Positions 8,086 through 17,588 of a stretch of DNA of 64,000 nucleotides are shown here, one piece after another. Made by a program: the position numbers and the translations under genes. Source of the DNA: Fulvimarina sp. Lineage in GTDB: Bacteria > Pseudomonadota > Alphaproteobacteria > Rhizobiales > Rhizobiaceae. Where the stretch lies: positions 224,419 through 288,418 of the forward strand of contig PACL01000059.1 of the NCBI GenBank assembly GCA_002700095.1, given 5' to 3'. The notes beneath the pieces are model-generated. The model had not been told where the DNA came from, made no database searches, and saw only the letters and a list, made by a program, of their open reading frames with translations. The number at the start of each line of letters is the position of its first letter. Position 1 is the first letter of the stretch.

Positions 8086-9897
8086 ATGACCGACCTGCCG
8101 ATCATTCTCGATTTCGCCGGCCTCCGCGCCCTCTACGCCGCCGGCACAACGCCCGCCGAGGTGATGGCCGCCGTCGCGGACCGCATGGAGAGTGCCGATC
8201 CCGCCGCTTTCATCGCCAAGCGCCCGCGCACCGACATCCTCGCCGACGTCGCGGCGCTGCTCGCCCGCGCTCCGCGGCCGAACAGCCTGCCGCTCTGGGG
8301 CGTGCCCTTCGCAGTGAAGGACAACATCGACGCCGCGGGCCTTTCCACCACCGCCGCCTGTCCGGATTACGCTTATGAGCCAACGGCCGACGCCACCGTC
8401 GTCAAGCGCCTGCGCGAGGCCGGCGCGATCCTCATCGGCAAGACCAATCTCGACCAGTTCGCCACCGGCCTCAACGGCAGCCGCTCGCCCTATGGCGCGC
8501 CGCGCTGCGTCTTCGACGCGTCCTATGTGTCCGGCGGGTCTAGCTCCGGCTCGGCGGTCGTCGTCGCGGCCGGCGTCGCGGCCTTCGCGCTGGGGACGGA
8601 CACGGCGGGCTCGGGCCGCGTGCCGGCGGCCTTCAACAACATCGTCGGCATCAAGCCCTCGCCGGGCCGCGTGTCCACCACCGGCGTCGTGCCGGCCTGC
8701 CGCTCGATCGACGTGGTGACGGTGTTTGCCGCCAGCGTCTCTGACGGCATGGCGGCAAGGCGCGTCGCGGAAGGCTTCGATCCGGCCGATGCCTATGCCC
8801 GGCGCTTTGCCGACGAAGCATTGCCGCAGACGCTGCGCATCGGCGTGCCGTCTGAGGAGGAGCGCGAATTCTACGGCAACGCCGCCTATCGCGCGCTCTA
8901 TGACGCCGCGATCGAGCGGGCGAAGGCCCTCGGCGCGACGATCGTCACGTTCGATTACCGGCCGTTCCGCGAGGCGGCGGCGCTGCTCTACGAAGGGCCC
9001 TGGGTGGCCGAGCGGCTCGCCGCCATCGAGCCGTTCCTGAACGAGCGGCCGGACAGCCTCGATCCGACGGTGCGCAGGATCATCGAGGGCGGACGCGCGA
9101 TGACCGCCGCCGACGCCTTCCGCGGCGCCTACCGGCTGGAGGAACTGCGCCGCGAGGCGGAAGGCGAATGGGCGAAGGTCGACGCCCTGATGCTGCCGAC
9201 CTCGCCGGACATCCAGACCGTTGCGGCGATGCGGGCCGATCCGGTCGCGCTCAACGCCCGCTTCGGCCGCTTCACCAACTTCGCCAATTTCTTCGGCTGC
9301 GCGGCGATCGCCGTGCCCGCCGGCTTCACCGAGGCGGGGCTTCCTTTCGGCGTGCAGCTCGTCGCCCCGCGCGACACCGACGAGGCGCTCGGCGCTTTTG
9401 CGGCCGCCCTGCACGAGGCGGCCGGCTGCGGCGCCGGGCTCGACCGCGGCTTCGCGCCGCCGGCGCCGATCGACGCGACGGCTTCGCAGGGAGAGGACGA
9501 CCGGCTGCAGATCGCCGTCGTCGGCGCCCATCTCACCGGCATGGTCCTCAACCACGAACTGACCGAGCGGGGCGCGAGCTTCGTGCGGGCGGCAAGGACT
9601 GCGGAAGACTACCGCCTCTACGCCCTCGACACGTCGCCGCCAAAACCCGGGCTGGTCCGCGAGCCGGGCTTCGGCGGCGCGGGGATCGCCGTGGAGATCT
9701 GGTCCCTCCGGGCGGCGGCCTTCGGCGATTTCGTCGCCGCCATTCCGGCCCCCCTCGGGATCGGCAAGCTGGCTCTCGACGACGGATCGAGCCTTCCGGG
9801 CTTCATCTGCGAGCCGGCGGGCCTTGCCGGCGCGAGCGAGATCACCGCCTTCGGAGGATGGAAAAACTACCTGACATCGCGCAACAGTGGCGCGTGA
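8086..9897 (+). CDS. atzF: Allophanate hydrolase
   Basis: A 603-residue amidase-signature enzyme that converts allophanate to ammonia and CO2, the last step of biuret or cyanuric acid mineralisation. The Ser-cisSer-Lys triad region shows K78 (GVPFAVKDNI), the Gly/Ser loop YVSGGSSSGSAV near 147-158, and the nucleophile S176 (GTDTAGSGRVP). A C-terminal domain from about residue 470 (LQIAVVGAHLTGMVLNHELT) matches the AtzF/DUR1 extension, and total length equals AtzF. The start follows a strong GGGGAGGGGAGCC leader. It is separated from the upstream genes by repeat copy B, so it may have its own promoter. Confidence 0.93.
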   Translation: MTDLPIILDFAGLRALYAAGTTPAEVMAAVADRMESADPAAFIAKRPRTDILADVAALLARAPRPNSLPLWGVPFAVKDNIDAAGLSTTAACPDYAYEPTADATVVKRLREAGAILIGKTNLDQFATGLNGSRSPYGAPRCVFDASYVSGGSSSGSAVVVAAGVAAFALGTDTAGSGRVPAAFNNIVGIKPSPGRVSTTGVVPACRSIDVVTVFAASVSDGMAARRVAEGFDPADAYARRFADEALPQTLRIGVPSEEEREFYGNAAYRALYDAAIERAKALGATIVTFDYRPFREAAALLYEGPWVAERLAAIEPFLNERPDSLDPTVRRIIEGGRAMTAADAFRGAYRLEELRREAEGEWAKVDALMLPTSPDIQTVAAMRADPVALNARFGRFTNFANFFGCAAIAVPAGFTEAGLPFGVQLVAPRDTDEALGAFAAALHEAAGCGAGLDRGFAPPAPIDATASQGEDDRLQIAVVGAHLTGMVLNHELTERGASFVRAARTAEDYRLYALDTSPPKPGLVREPGFGGAGIAVEIWSLRAAAFGDFVAAIPAPLGIGKLALDDGSSLPGFICEPAGLAGASEITAFGGWKNYLTSRNSGA

Positions 9898-9923
9898 CAT
9901 TCGCCTGCCGTGACGGGGTCCCC

Positions 9924-10616
9924 ATGACGGGACCCGTCACGAGCCCCCGTGACGAGACGATCGTGAAGAAGCGTACCCAGGCCGACATGATCCGCGAGGC
10001 CCTCGCCGACAGGATCGTCCACGGCTATCTGAAGCCCGGCGATCCCCTCGACGAGACCTCGCTCGCCGCCGAGTTCGGCGTCTCGCGCACGCCGATCCGG
10101 GAAGCCTTGCGCCAGCTCGAGACGAACGGGCTCGCCCTGTCGCGGCCGCATCGCGGCGCGATCGTTACGAGGCTCTCGGCCGTCCAGCTCGACGAGACCT
10201 TCGTCGTCATGGCCGAACTCGAGGCCCTGTCGGCCCGGCTGTGCGCGGCGGCGCTGGCGGGCGAGGCGCTGCACCGGCTGCAGAGCCTGCACGACGGCGG
10301 GGCGCAAGCGGCCCGGGCGAACGACGTCGCCGCCTACCGGCTCCACAACGAGCGCTTCCACGCGGCGATCTATGCCGGCTCGGGCAACGCCTTCCTGGAA
10401 GAGACGGCGCTCGCCGTCCGCCGCCGCCTCGCACCCTTCCGAAACCTGCAGTTCGAGGCCTTCCGCCGGCCGGAACTGTCGCACAGCGAACATGCCGTGA
10501 TCGTCGACGCGATCATCGCGGGCGACGGCGACAAGGCCGCCACTGCCATGCGAGACCACATCCTGATCGTGCGCGAGGCGGTCGATCTGGTGGCGCTGGC
10601 GGAGGCGAGGCCGTAG
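9924..10616 (+). CDS. GntR/FadR-type regulator (FCD domain)
   Basis: A 230-residue transcription factor with an N-terminal winged helix (residues about 14-80; VSRTPIREALRQLETNGLA is the recognition helix) and a C-terminal FCD ligand-binding domain. The FCD metal-binding residues are suggested by NERFHAAIY and the later SHSEHAVIVDA. It lies 26 bases after allophanate hydrolase on the same strand and is most likely the local regulator of the triazine/biuret operon, sensing an intermediate. The start at 9924 is chosen because upstream codons overlap atzF in another frame; the alternative ATG at 9988 would cut into the winged helix. Confidence 0.85.
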   Translation: MTGPVTSPRDETIVKKRTQADMIREALADRIVHGYLKPGDPLDETSLAAEFGVSRTPIREALRQLETNGLALSRPHRGAIVTRLSAVQLDETFVVMAELEALSARLCAAALAGEALHRLQSLHDGGAQAARANDVAAYRLHNERFHAAIYAGSGNAFLEETALAVRRRLAPFRNLQFEAFRRPELSHSEHAVIVDAIIAGDGDKAATAMRDHILIVREAVDLVALAEARP

Positions 10617-10902
10617 GGTCGCGCCGCCGGCGTGCGCCAGTTCGGTCTGTTGAACGCGCCCGATCCGACGTCAGGGGGGTATCTTGCGAACGCCAAGTAC
10701 TTCTGTGAGTTCCACCGTCGACCCAATGGACCCATGGCAACTGAAGCCCTCTGCAGTCTATGTTCGATTTGGACTAGAAGGAAATGACCGGTCAGGCCTA
10801 TGGGAGAACGCTCCGGACTTGATAAGACAGGCGGGTAGCGAACCGACGTCAATGAAAGCGATGGTGGAGAGCGTGAGTCTCCACGGCTGAGAGATAAAGA
10901 TT
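10617..10902. other. Gap with falling GC; one doubtful short frame
   Basis: Between the GntR gene and the AT-rich gene at 10903 the base composition drops. A TTG-initiated frame of 68 codons (10684-10890, peptide containing MDPWQLKPSAVYVRFGLEG) follows an AGGGGGG stretch at reasonable spacing but has no recognisable relatives and average codon use. I do not call it as a gene. No transposase or repeat is evident. Confidence 0.4.
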
Positions 10903-11391
10903 ATGACGCATGTATTTAGAGCAATAAACTTGGGCCTCATTTCAGCACTTGCCCCAAGCGGTCTTGAACGGATTATTTTCGATTTTTATGGGGGGAACGC
11001 GAGTTTTAGGTATCCACAAACTGTTAAGTTTCAGTTTGCAGCAGGGTCATGCTTAGCATCCATTGAAATGGAGTCAGTTGATGGGAAGTATGATGAATAC
11101 GGTTTGCTTTGTATAGATGAATGTATTGGCGATGAATTTTCTCATGATCGAGAGAAGTTCGAGGTTTCATTCCAAAAATATCCACTGATTTCAATAATTT
11201 CTGTGAACGAGAGAGAAAATGATGTGGAGATTGATGCAGGATTATGTGTGGACGGAAAAGGCCGAGACGGTAGCTTTCTGATTGCGTCTGGCGGATGGCC
11301 TCAATCCTTTACTATCATGGGGTCTCGCGGACTGTATTTCGGATCGGATCTAGACTGTAATATGAAGGATATGCGATTCCGGTCGATTTGA
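10903..11391 (+). CDS. AT-rich hypothetical protein
   Basis: A 162-residue protein of unknown function in a stretch clearly richer in A+T than anything else in the window. Its codon choice (TTT, TAT, AAA, AGA common) departs sharply from its neighbours, which points to recent transfer. It has no signal peptide or membrane segment. It is acidic, with repeated beta-strand-like stretches (VKFQFAAGSCLASIEMESV, ISIISVNEREN) suggesting a compact beta-rich cytosolic fold, such as an immunity-type or phage accessory protein. Leader AGAGATAAAGATT gives only a weak ribosome site. I do not recognise the family. Confidence 0.6.
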   Translation: MTHVFRAINLGLISALAPSGLERIIFDFYGGNASFRYPQTVKFQFAAGSCLASIEMESVDGKYDEYGLLCIDECIGDEFSHDREKFEVSFQKYPLISIISVNERENDVEIDAGLCVDGKGRDGSFLIASGGWPQSFTIMGSRGLYFGSDLDCNMKDMRFRSI

Positions 11392-11947
11392 TCGGACAAA
11401 ATGGGATGCCGTAAAGCGAACTGATGGCCGCAAGAGCCATCGTGCCATCAGTTGTGTGTTTCGGCGGCGACATGGTCTCCGAGTATGTCTCCGCGGGCGA
11501 GTCGCGGATCGGCTCGAAGGTGGAAGGCTCGGTTGGGTCGGGTGACCTTCTATCTCCAGATCGATCATCTCGGCTCGTCGAGCAGAGCAAGCGATCGGCG
11601 TGGGGCGGCATGCCGGCGCTTGGTTGGTTTGCCCCTCGGCAAGACTTCGATCGACCGGGCGCGGACGAGCGACGAGGGCGCCCTCCAGCTTCTTCGGGGT
11701 CGTCATGGCGTTCTTGCAGGAGGAGTGGCGCCCGGCGCCCGCGCCGCACTCCGCAAATGCGCGTTATCGTGTTTTTACCAGTTGCTTGCTATCACGCGAA
11801 ATGTGAGATGATCTGCCGCAGGGTGATCGGTGTGACGCGCGTCACATCAGAGACCCACCGATGCTGCTATCCACGGCGGAACGAGACGCATTTTCAACGC
11901 GAGCGGCTTGCGCCGGCCGCCGCTGCCGAAAGAAGAGGACCTTCGAG
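11392..11947. other. Gap without convincing gene
   Basis: Over 500 bases with frames open on both strands but none with convincing codon bias, a ribosome site or recognisable motifs. Peptides here are Arg/Pro/Ser-rich shadows. It may be decayed mobile DNA left next to the AT-rich gene, but I see no terminal repeats. The right end carries the palindrome at 11831-11846 and presumably the promoter of the type I secretion operon. Confidence 0.5.
11831..11846. promoter_or_regulatory. Perfect CRP/FNR-like palindrome
   Basis: TGTGACGCGCGTCACA is a perfect 16-base palindrome and fits the Crp consensus TGTGA-N6-TCACA exactly. It lies 102 bases before the ATG at 11948, where an activator site for the secretion operon would be expected. 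If translation instead began at the ATG at 11861, the site would sit in the ribosome-binding region, which favours the downstream start. Confidence 0.6.
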
Positions 11948-13792
<1,845 letters not shown>

Positions 13793-13815
13793 ACCGCGAC
13801 CGACACGGGAGTCCA

Positions 13816-15198
13816 ATGACCATGAGCGACGCGAAGAAACCCCTCGGCCTCGTGATGCCGGCCGCCGCGGCCAAAGCTGGCGCAGGCGCAAAGCAGCCCG
13901 GTTGGGCGGCGCAGGTGCCGACCGGCACGAAACTCCTCAGCGTCACCGGCCTCGTCCTCGGCGTCGCCTTCCTCGGCAGCTTCGGCGCCTGGGGCGCTCT
14001 GGCGCCGATCTCCGGGGCCGCCGTGGCGCCGGGCGTCGTCGCCGCCGCGGGCCAGAACCTCTCGATCCAGCATCTGGAAGGCGGCATCGTCCGCAAGATC
14101 GACGTCCTCGAAGGCGCCCATGTGAAGGCCGGGCAGCCGCTGATCGACCTCGACCCGACGGTCGCCTCCGCCCAGCGCGACCGGCTGAACAACCAGATCA
14201 TCGGTCTCGAGGCGCGAGCCGCCCGGCTCTCCAGCGAACGCGACGGCAACGGCACGATCGCGTTCGAGCCGGAACTGGTCGAAAAGGCGCGGGCCGCCGA
14301 CGTGACGAACCTTCTTGAGGAACAGGGCCGGGAGTTTACGGCCAGACTCGGGCGGCATCGCCAGGAACAGGCGATCATGGCGGCGCGCATCCAGGCGCTG
14401 CAGGAGCAGGCCGAGGGCATGGACGCCCAGAAGCAGGCGCTCGAACGCCAGATCCAGGTCGTGCGCGAGGAGCAGGCCCGCAAGAGCGATCTCCTCGGCA
14501 AGGGGCTGACAAACCGCTCCGAATACACCGCGCTGGTGCGCGCCGAGGCCGATCTCGTCGGCCAGCTCGGACAGGTGGTCTCCAGCCTGCTCGCCTCCAA
14601 GACCCAGATCGTCCAGACACGGCAGGAGGCCGCCCGTCTCGAAAGCCAGCGGGTCGAGACCGCCGCCAGCGAGCTCAACGACGTCAGGAGTTCTCTGTCC
14701 GGTGCGACGGAGCAGCTGCGGGCCGCCGAGAACGTGCTCTCCCGCTCGGTGATCCGCGCCCCGGCGGACGGCATCATCGTCGCCAAGATGATCAACACGG
14801 TCGGCTCGGTGGTGCGGCCCGGCGAAACGCTGATGCAGATCCTGCCGACGGCGGCGGACCTGATCGTCGAGGTCCGCATCCCGCCGCAGACCATCACGTC
14901 GGTGAAGAACGGCCAGGAAGCGCGGCTGCGCTTCACCTCGCTCAACGCCCGCACGACGCCGACGGCCGACGCGACCGTGAGCTACGTCTCCGCCGATCGC
15001 CTGACCGATCCGCAGACGCGCGAGCCCTACTACACCGCCCGGCTGAAGCTGAAGGAGCCGCTCCCCGCGGAGCTCTCGGTGGAGGAGATCACACCCGGCA
15101 TGCCGGTGGAAGCCTACATCAAGACCGGCGATCGCAGCTTCTTCGACTATCTCAGCCAGCCCATCACCGACAGCTTCTCCCGCGCCTTCCGCGAGTGA
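13816..15198 (+). CDS. HlyD/PrtE-type membrane fusion protein
   Basis: A 460-residue periplasmic adaptor of the type I secretion system encoded upstream. One transmembrane helix near residues 40-62 (GLVLGVAFLGSFGAWGALAP) is followed by the first half-lipoyl (SIQHLEGGIVRKIDVLEGA), a long alpha-helical coiled coil (about 110-300, Gln/Glu/Arg-rich), the second half-lipoyl (VIRAPADGIIVAKM) and the beta-barrel domain (GMPVEAYIKTGDRSFFDYL), the usual PrtE ending. It starts 23 bases after the exporter stop on the same transcript. A GGGAG element precedes the ATG at 13816; a second ATG two codons on is possible. Confidence 0.9.
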   Translation: MTMSDAKKPLGLVMPAAAAKAGAGAKQPGWAAQVPTGTKLLSVTGLVLGVAFLGSFGAWGALAPISGAAVAPGVVAAAGQNLSIQHLEGGIVRKIDVLEGAHVKAGQPLIDLDPTVASAQRDRLNNQIIGLEARAARLSSERDGNGTIAFEPELVEKARAADVTNLLEEQGREFTARLGRHRQEQAIMAARIQALQEQAEGMDAQKQALERQIQVVREEQARKSDLLGKGLTNRSEYTALVRAEADLVGQLGQVVSSLLASKTQIVQTRQEAARLESQRVETAASELNDVRSSLSGATEQLRAAENVLSRSVIRAPADGIIVAKMINTVGSVVRPGETLMQILPTAADLIVEVRIPPQTITSVKNGQEARLRFTSLNARTTPTADATVSYVSADRLTDPQTREPYYTARLKLKEPLPAELSVEEITPGMPVEAYIKTGDRSFFDYLSQPITDSFSRAFRE

Positions 15199-15395
15199 CC
15201 GCGTCGGCGGCGTGATCGCGCAACCTTCACGGTCACCTGAAGCGTCGCGCGCGTCCGGCGGAACTGCCGATGCCGTCGGCCCCGGTCTTCGACCGGTGCC
15301 AGAGGGCACCGCTCAGGCGCCGCGCGGGCTCGAGGGCAGCGACCCGGCGTCAGCCTCTCGGGCCACTGATTTGACTCCGCCCGCGTCGTCGCGCG

Positions 15396-15914
15396 TCAGT
15401 CGGTGCCACGCGTCTGCCGAGAGCCGGTTGCGGACGTGTCCTCGTCTTCAGGCGCCGCGTCCCGTTCGCCCGGCCCCTCCGGCAGGAGCCGGCACAGCTC
15501 AGCCATCGGGCCTGCCAGCCGGCCAACCAGTTCGTTGGAAACCGGCGACAGCACCTCTTCGTAGCTTTGCATCGTGATCGCCGGGAGCTCGGCCAGGAGC
15601 GCCGCCCCCTTGTCCGTCAGGGTCACAAGCTTCTGGCGCCGGTCGCCGGGATTTTCCGCGCGGTCGAGGAGACCGGCCCTGACGAGGCGGTCGACCATGC
15701 GACTTGCCGCCGTCTGGGTCAGCTCCACTTCGCTGGCAATCGCGGCAATACTCTGGGGACCGGCGGTCTTGATCCTGAACATCGCCACCAGATGCTGGAA
15801 CGAGACTTCCTGCCCCTTCAGGAACCGCACCATGTGGGGAAAGACGCGGAACATCACATTCGCATGGATGCGATGGAAGGCGTTCACGATTTCGCCATCC
15901 TGGCGCGGCTTCAT
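15396..15914 (-). CDS. MarR-family regulator
   Basis: A 172-residue winged-helix repressor. The DNA-binding region spans about residues 55-100 (IAAIASEVELTQTAASRMVD, then RAENPGDRRQKLVTLTDKG, the MarR wing). It is encoded back to back with the RND adaptor, leaving a 94-base shared promoter region that contains the inverted repeat at 15926-15938, so it probably represses the pump and itself until a toxic ligand binds. The C-terminus is extended by about 25 acidic, polar residues (PGERDAAPEDEDTSATG). Confidence 0.88.
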   Translation of the reverse strand: MKPRQDGEIVNAFHRIHANVMFRVFPHMVRFLKGQEVSFQHLVAMFRIKTAGPQSIAAIASEVELTQTAASRMVDRLVRAGLLDRAENPGDRRQKLVTLTDKGAALLAELPAITMQSYEEVLSPVSNELVGRLAGPMAELCRLLPEGPGERDAAPEDEDTSATGSRQTRGTD

Positions 15915-15925
15915 TTTGACGTCCT

Positions 15926-15950
15926 TGCATTATATGCACCGTTGCATGTA
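15926..15950. promoter_or_regulatory. Probable MarR operator
   Basis: TGCATTATATGCA (15926-15938) has perfect 5-base arms around a 3-base centre, and a second TTGCATGTA follows at 15942-15950. The site lies in the promoter region shared by the MarR gene and the RND operon, which is where a MarR dimer would bind. The pairing of repressor and site is inferred from position. Confidence 0.6.
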
Positions 15951-16008
15951 TTTGACCGCCCGGGCTGTCCCGTCAAGGCGCGGCGGCAAGATCGGCTGGA
16001 GACGACGC

Positions 16009-17583
16009 ATGATACAGTTTCGGCTTTCGAACGAAGCGCCCCGCTTGCGGCACCTTGCCGGCCGGGTCGTCGTCGCCGCAAGCCTCGCCCTCTGCCTCGC
16101 CGCGACGAGCGCCTGTTCGGACAGCTCGGGCACTGGCGGCGGCGAAGGCTCCGGCGCCGCCGGCCAGCAGGGCGGCCAGCAAGCCGGCGGGCCGGGAGGA
16201 CAGCAGGCGCCGGTGCAGGTCGGCGTCGTGACCATCCAGCCCCGGCCGGTGACGATCACCGCCACCGTCGCCGGCCGCGTGGTGGCCTTCCAGACGGCGC
16301 AGGTGCGCCCGCAGGTCGGCGGCCTGATCACCGAGCGCCTGTTCGAGGAAGGCGCCGACGTGGAGAAGGGCCAGGTCCTCTACAAACTCGACGATCGCTC
16401 CTATCAGGCGCAGGTCGCCTCCGCCGAGGCGACGCTGCAGAAGAACCAGGCGGCTCTCGTCTCCGCCCAGCTGCAATACGAACGCTACCAGAACCTCACG
16501 GATTCGAACGTCATCAGCCAGTCGGACCGGGACGCCGCCCTGTCCACCTTCCGCCAGGCCCAGGCGGACGTTGCGGTCGCAGAGGCGGCGCTCGAGACCG
16601 CCCGGCTCAATCTCGATTATACGTCCATCGAGGCGCCGATCTCCGGGCGCATCGGCACCGACCCTGCCGATGCCGGCAATCTCGTCACGGCCGACCAGAC
16701 CGAGGCGCTGGCGACGATCCGCCAGATCGATCCGGTCTATGTCGACCTCACCGAATCCTCCGGCAATCTCATGAAGTTCCGCGACCAGATCCGGCAGGGG
16801 GGCGTGCGCGCTCTGGTCGGCCCGGCCAATCCCGGCAAGGCGGTTGTCAGGATCCAGTTCGCCGACGGATCGACTTATGCTGAGACCGGGACCATCGATG
16901 CGGCCGACCAGTTCGTCTCCGAGACGACGTCGAGCTTCACGGTGCGGACGCGCTTCCCGAACCCCGAGGACACGCTGCTGCCGGGCATGTATGTGCGTGG
17001 CACGATCCAGCTGGCGATCGACGAGAGCGGCTTCCTCCTGCCGCAGCGCGGCGTCTCGCGCAACGCCAAGGGCGAGCCGACGGCGATGTTCGTCAAGGAC
17101 GACGGCACGCTCGAGGAGCGGGTGCTGGAGGTCTCCACCGACATCGGCAACGACTGGTGGGTGACGAAGGGCGTCTCGGCGGGGGACAGGCTGGTGGTCG
17201 ACGGGCTGCAGAAGGTGCGGGCCGGGGCCAAGGTGACGCCGGTCGCCGTCACCATCGACGATCAGGGTCTCGTCCAGGCGGTCGATGCCAAGGATGCTCC
17301 GGCAGCGGCGACAGGCGGCAAGGGCACTGAAGGCGGCGAGGGCACTGCCACCGAGGACGCCGCGCCGGCCGCTTCGGCCGTTTCGGCCGCAGGTCCGGCA
17401 GAGACCGAAGGCGCGCAGGGCTCGCAGGCGGCAGGAACGCCGACAGAGGCACCGGCAGGCGCCGGTGATGCGTCGGCCGCCGAGCCCGGCGCCGGCGACA
17501 CGTCGGCGGGAACCGGCGAGGCTGGAAGCCGCGGGACGGGAAGCAGCGCCGGCGGCGGCGCGGCCACCGGCACCGGGGAGTAG
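16009..17583 (+). CDS. RND efflux periplasmic adaptor (MexA/AcrA family)
   Basis: A 524-residue adaptor linking an RND pump to an outer-membrane channel. The N-terminus has a signal segment (residues 17-35) ending AATSAC with Cys36, plausible as a lipoprotein site though the lipobox lacks the usual Leu at -3. Lipoyl halves lie near 95-125 ([20 protein letters not shown]) and 205-225 ([20 protein letters not shown]), with a helical hairpin between. The Gly/Gln stretch at 38-65 and the last 90 residues (Ala/Gly/Glu/Thr-rich, low complexity) are unusual additions to the family core of about 380 residues. It is followed 5 bases later by the pump gene. Confidence 0.9.
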   Translation: MIQFRLSNEAPRLRHLAGRVVVAASLALCLAATSACSDSSGTGGGEGSGAAGQQGGQQAGGPGGQQAPVQVGVVTIQPRPVTITATVAGRVVAFQTAQVRPQVGGLITERLFEEGADVEKGQVLYKLDDRSYQAQVASAEATLQKNQAALVSAQLQYERYQNLTDSNVISQSDRDAALSTFRQAQADVAVAEAALETARLNLDYTSIEAPISGRIGTDPADAGNLVTADQTEALATIRQIDPVYVDLTESSGNLMKFRDQIRQGGVRALVGPANPGKAVVRIQFADGSTYAETGTIDAADQFVSETTSSFTVRTRFPNPEDTLLPGMYVRGTIQLAIDESGFLLPQRGVSRNAKGEPTAMFVKDDGTLEERVLEVSTDIGNDWWVTKGVSAGDRLVVDGLQKVRAGAKVTPVAVTIDDQGLVQAVDAKDAPAAATGGKGTEGGEGTATEDAAPAASAVSAAGPAETEGAQGSQAAGTPTEAPAGAGDASAAEPGAGDTSAGTGEAGSRGTGSSAGGGAATGTGE

Positions 17584-17588
17584 GACCG

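Noticed and set aside
7825..9900. Long minus-strand frame opposite allophanate hydrolase
   Set aside because: Shadow of atzF; no motifs, and the amidase triad is intact on the + strand.
10684..10890. TTG-started 68-codon frame
   Set aside because: No family, weak codon bias and a non-standard start; left as part of the gap.
15926..15950. Short repeats taken as a possible CRISPR or iteron array
   Set aside because: Only two partial copies without spacers; the position between divergent MarR and RND genes fits an operator.
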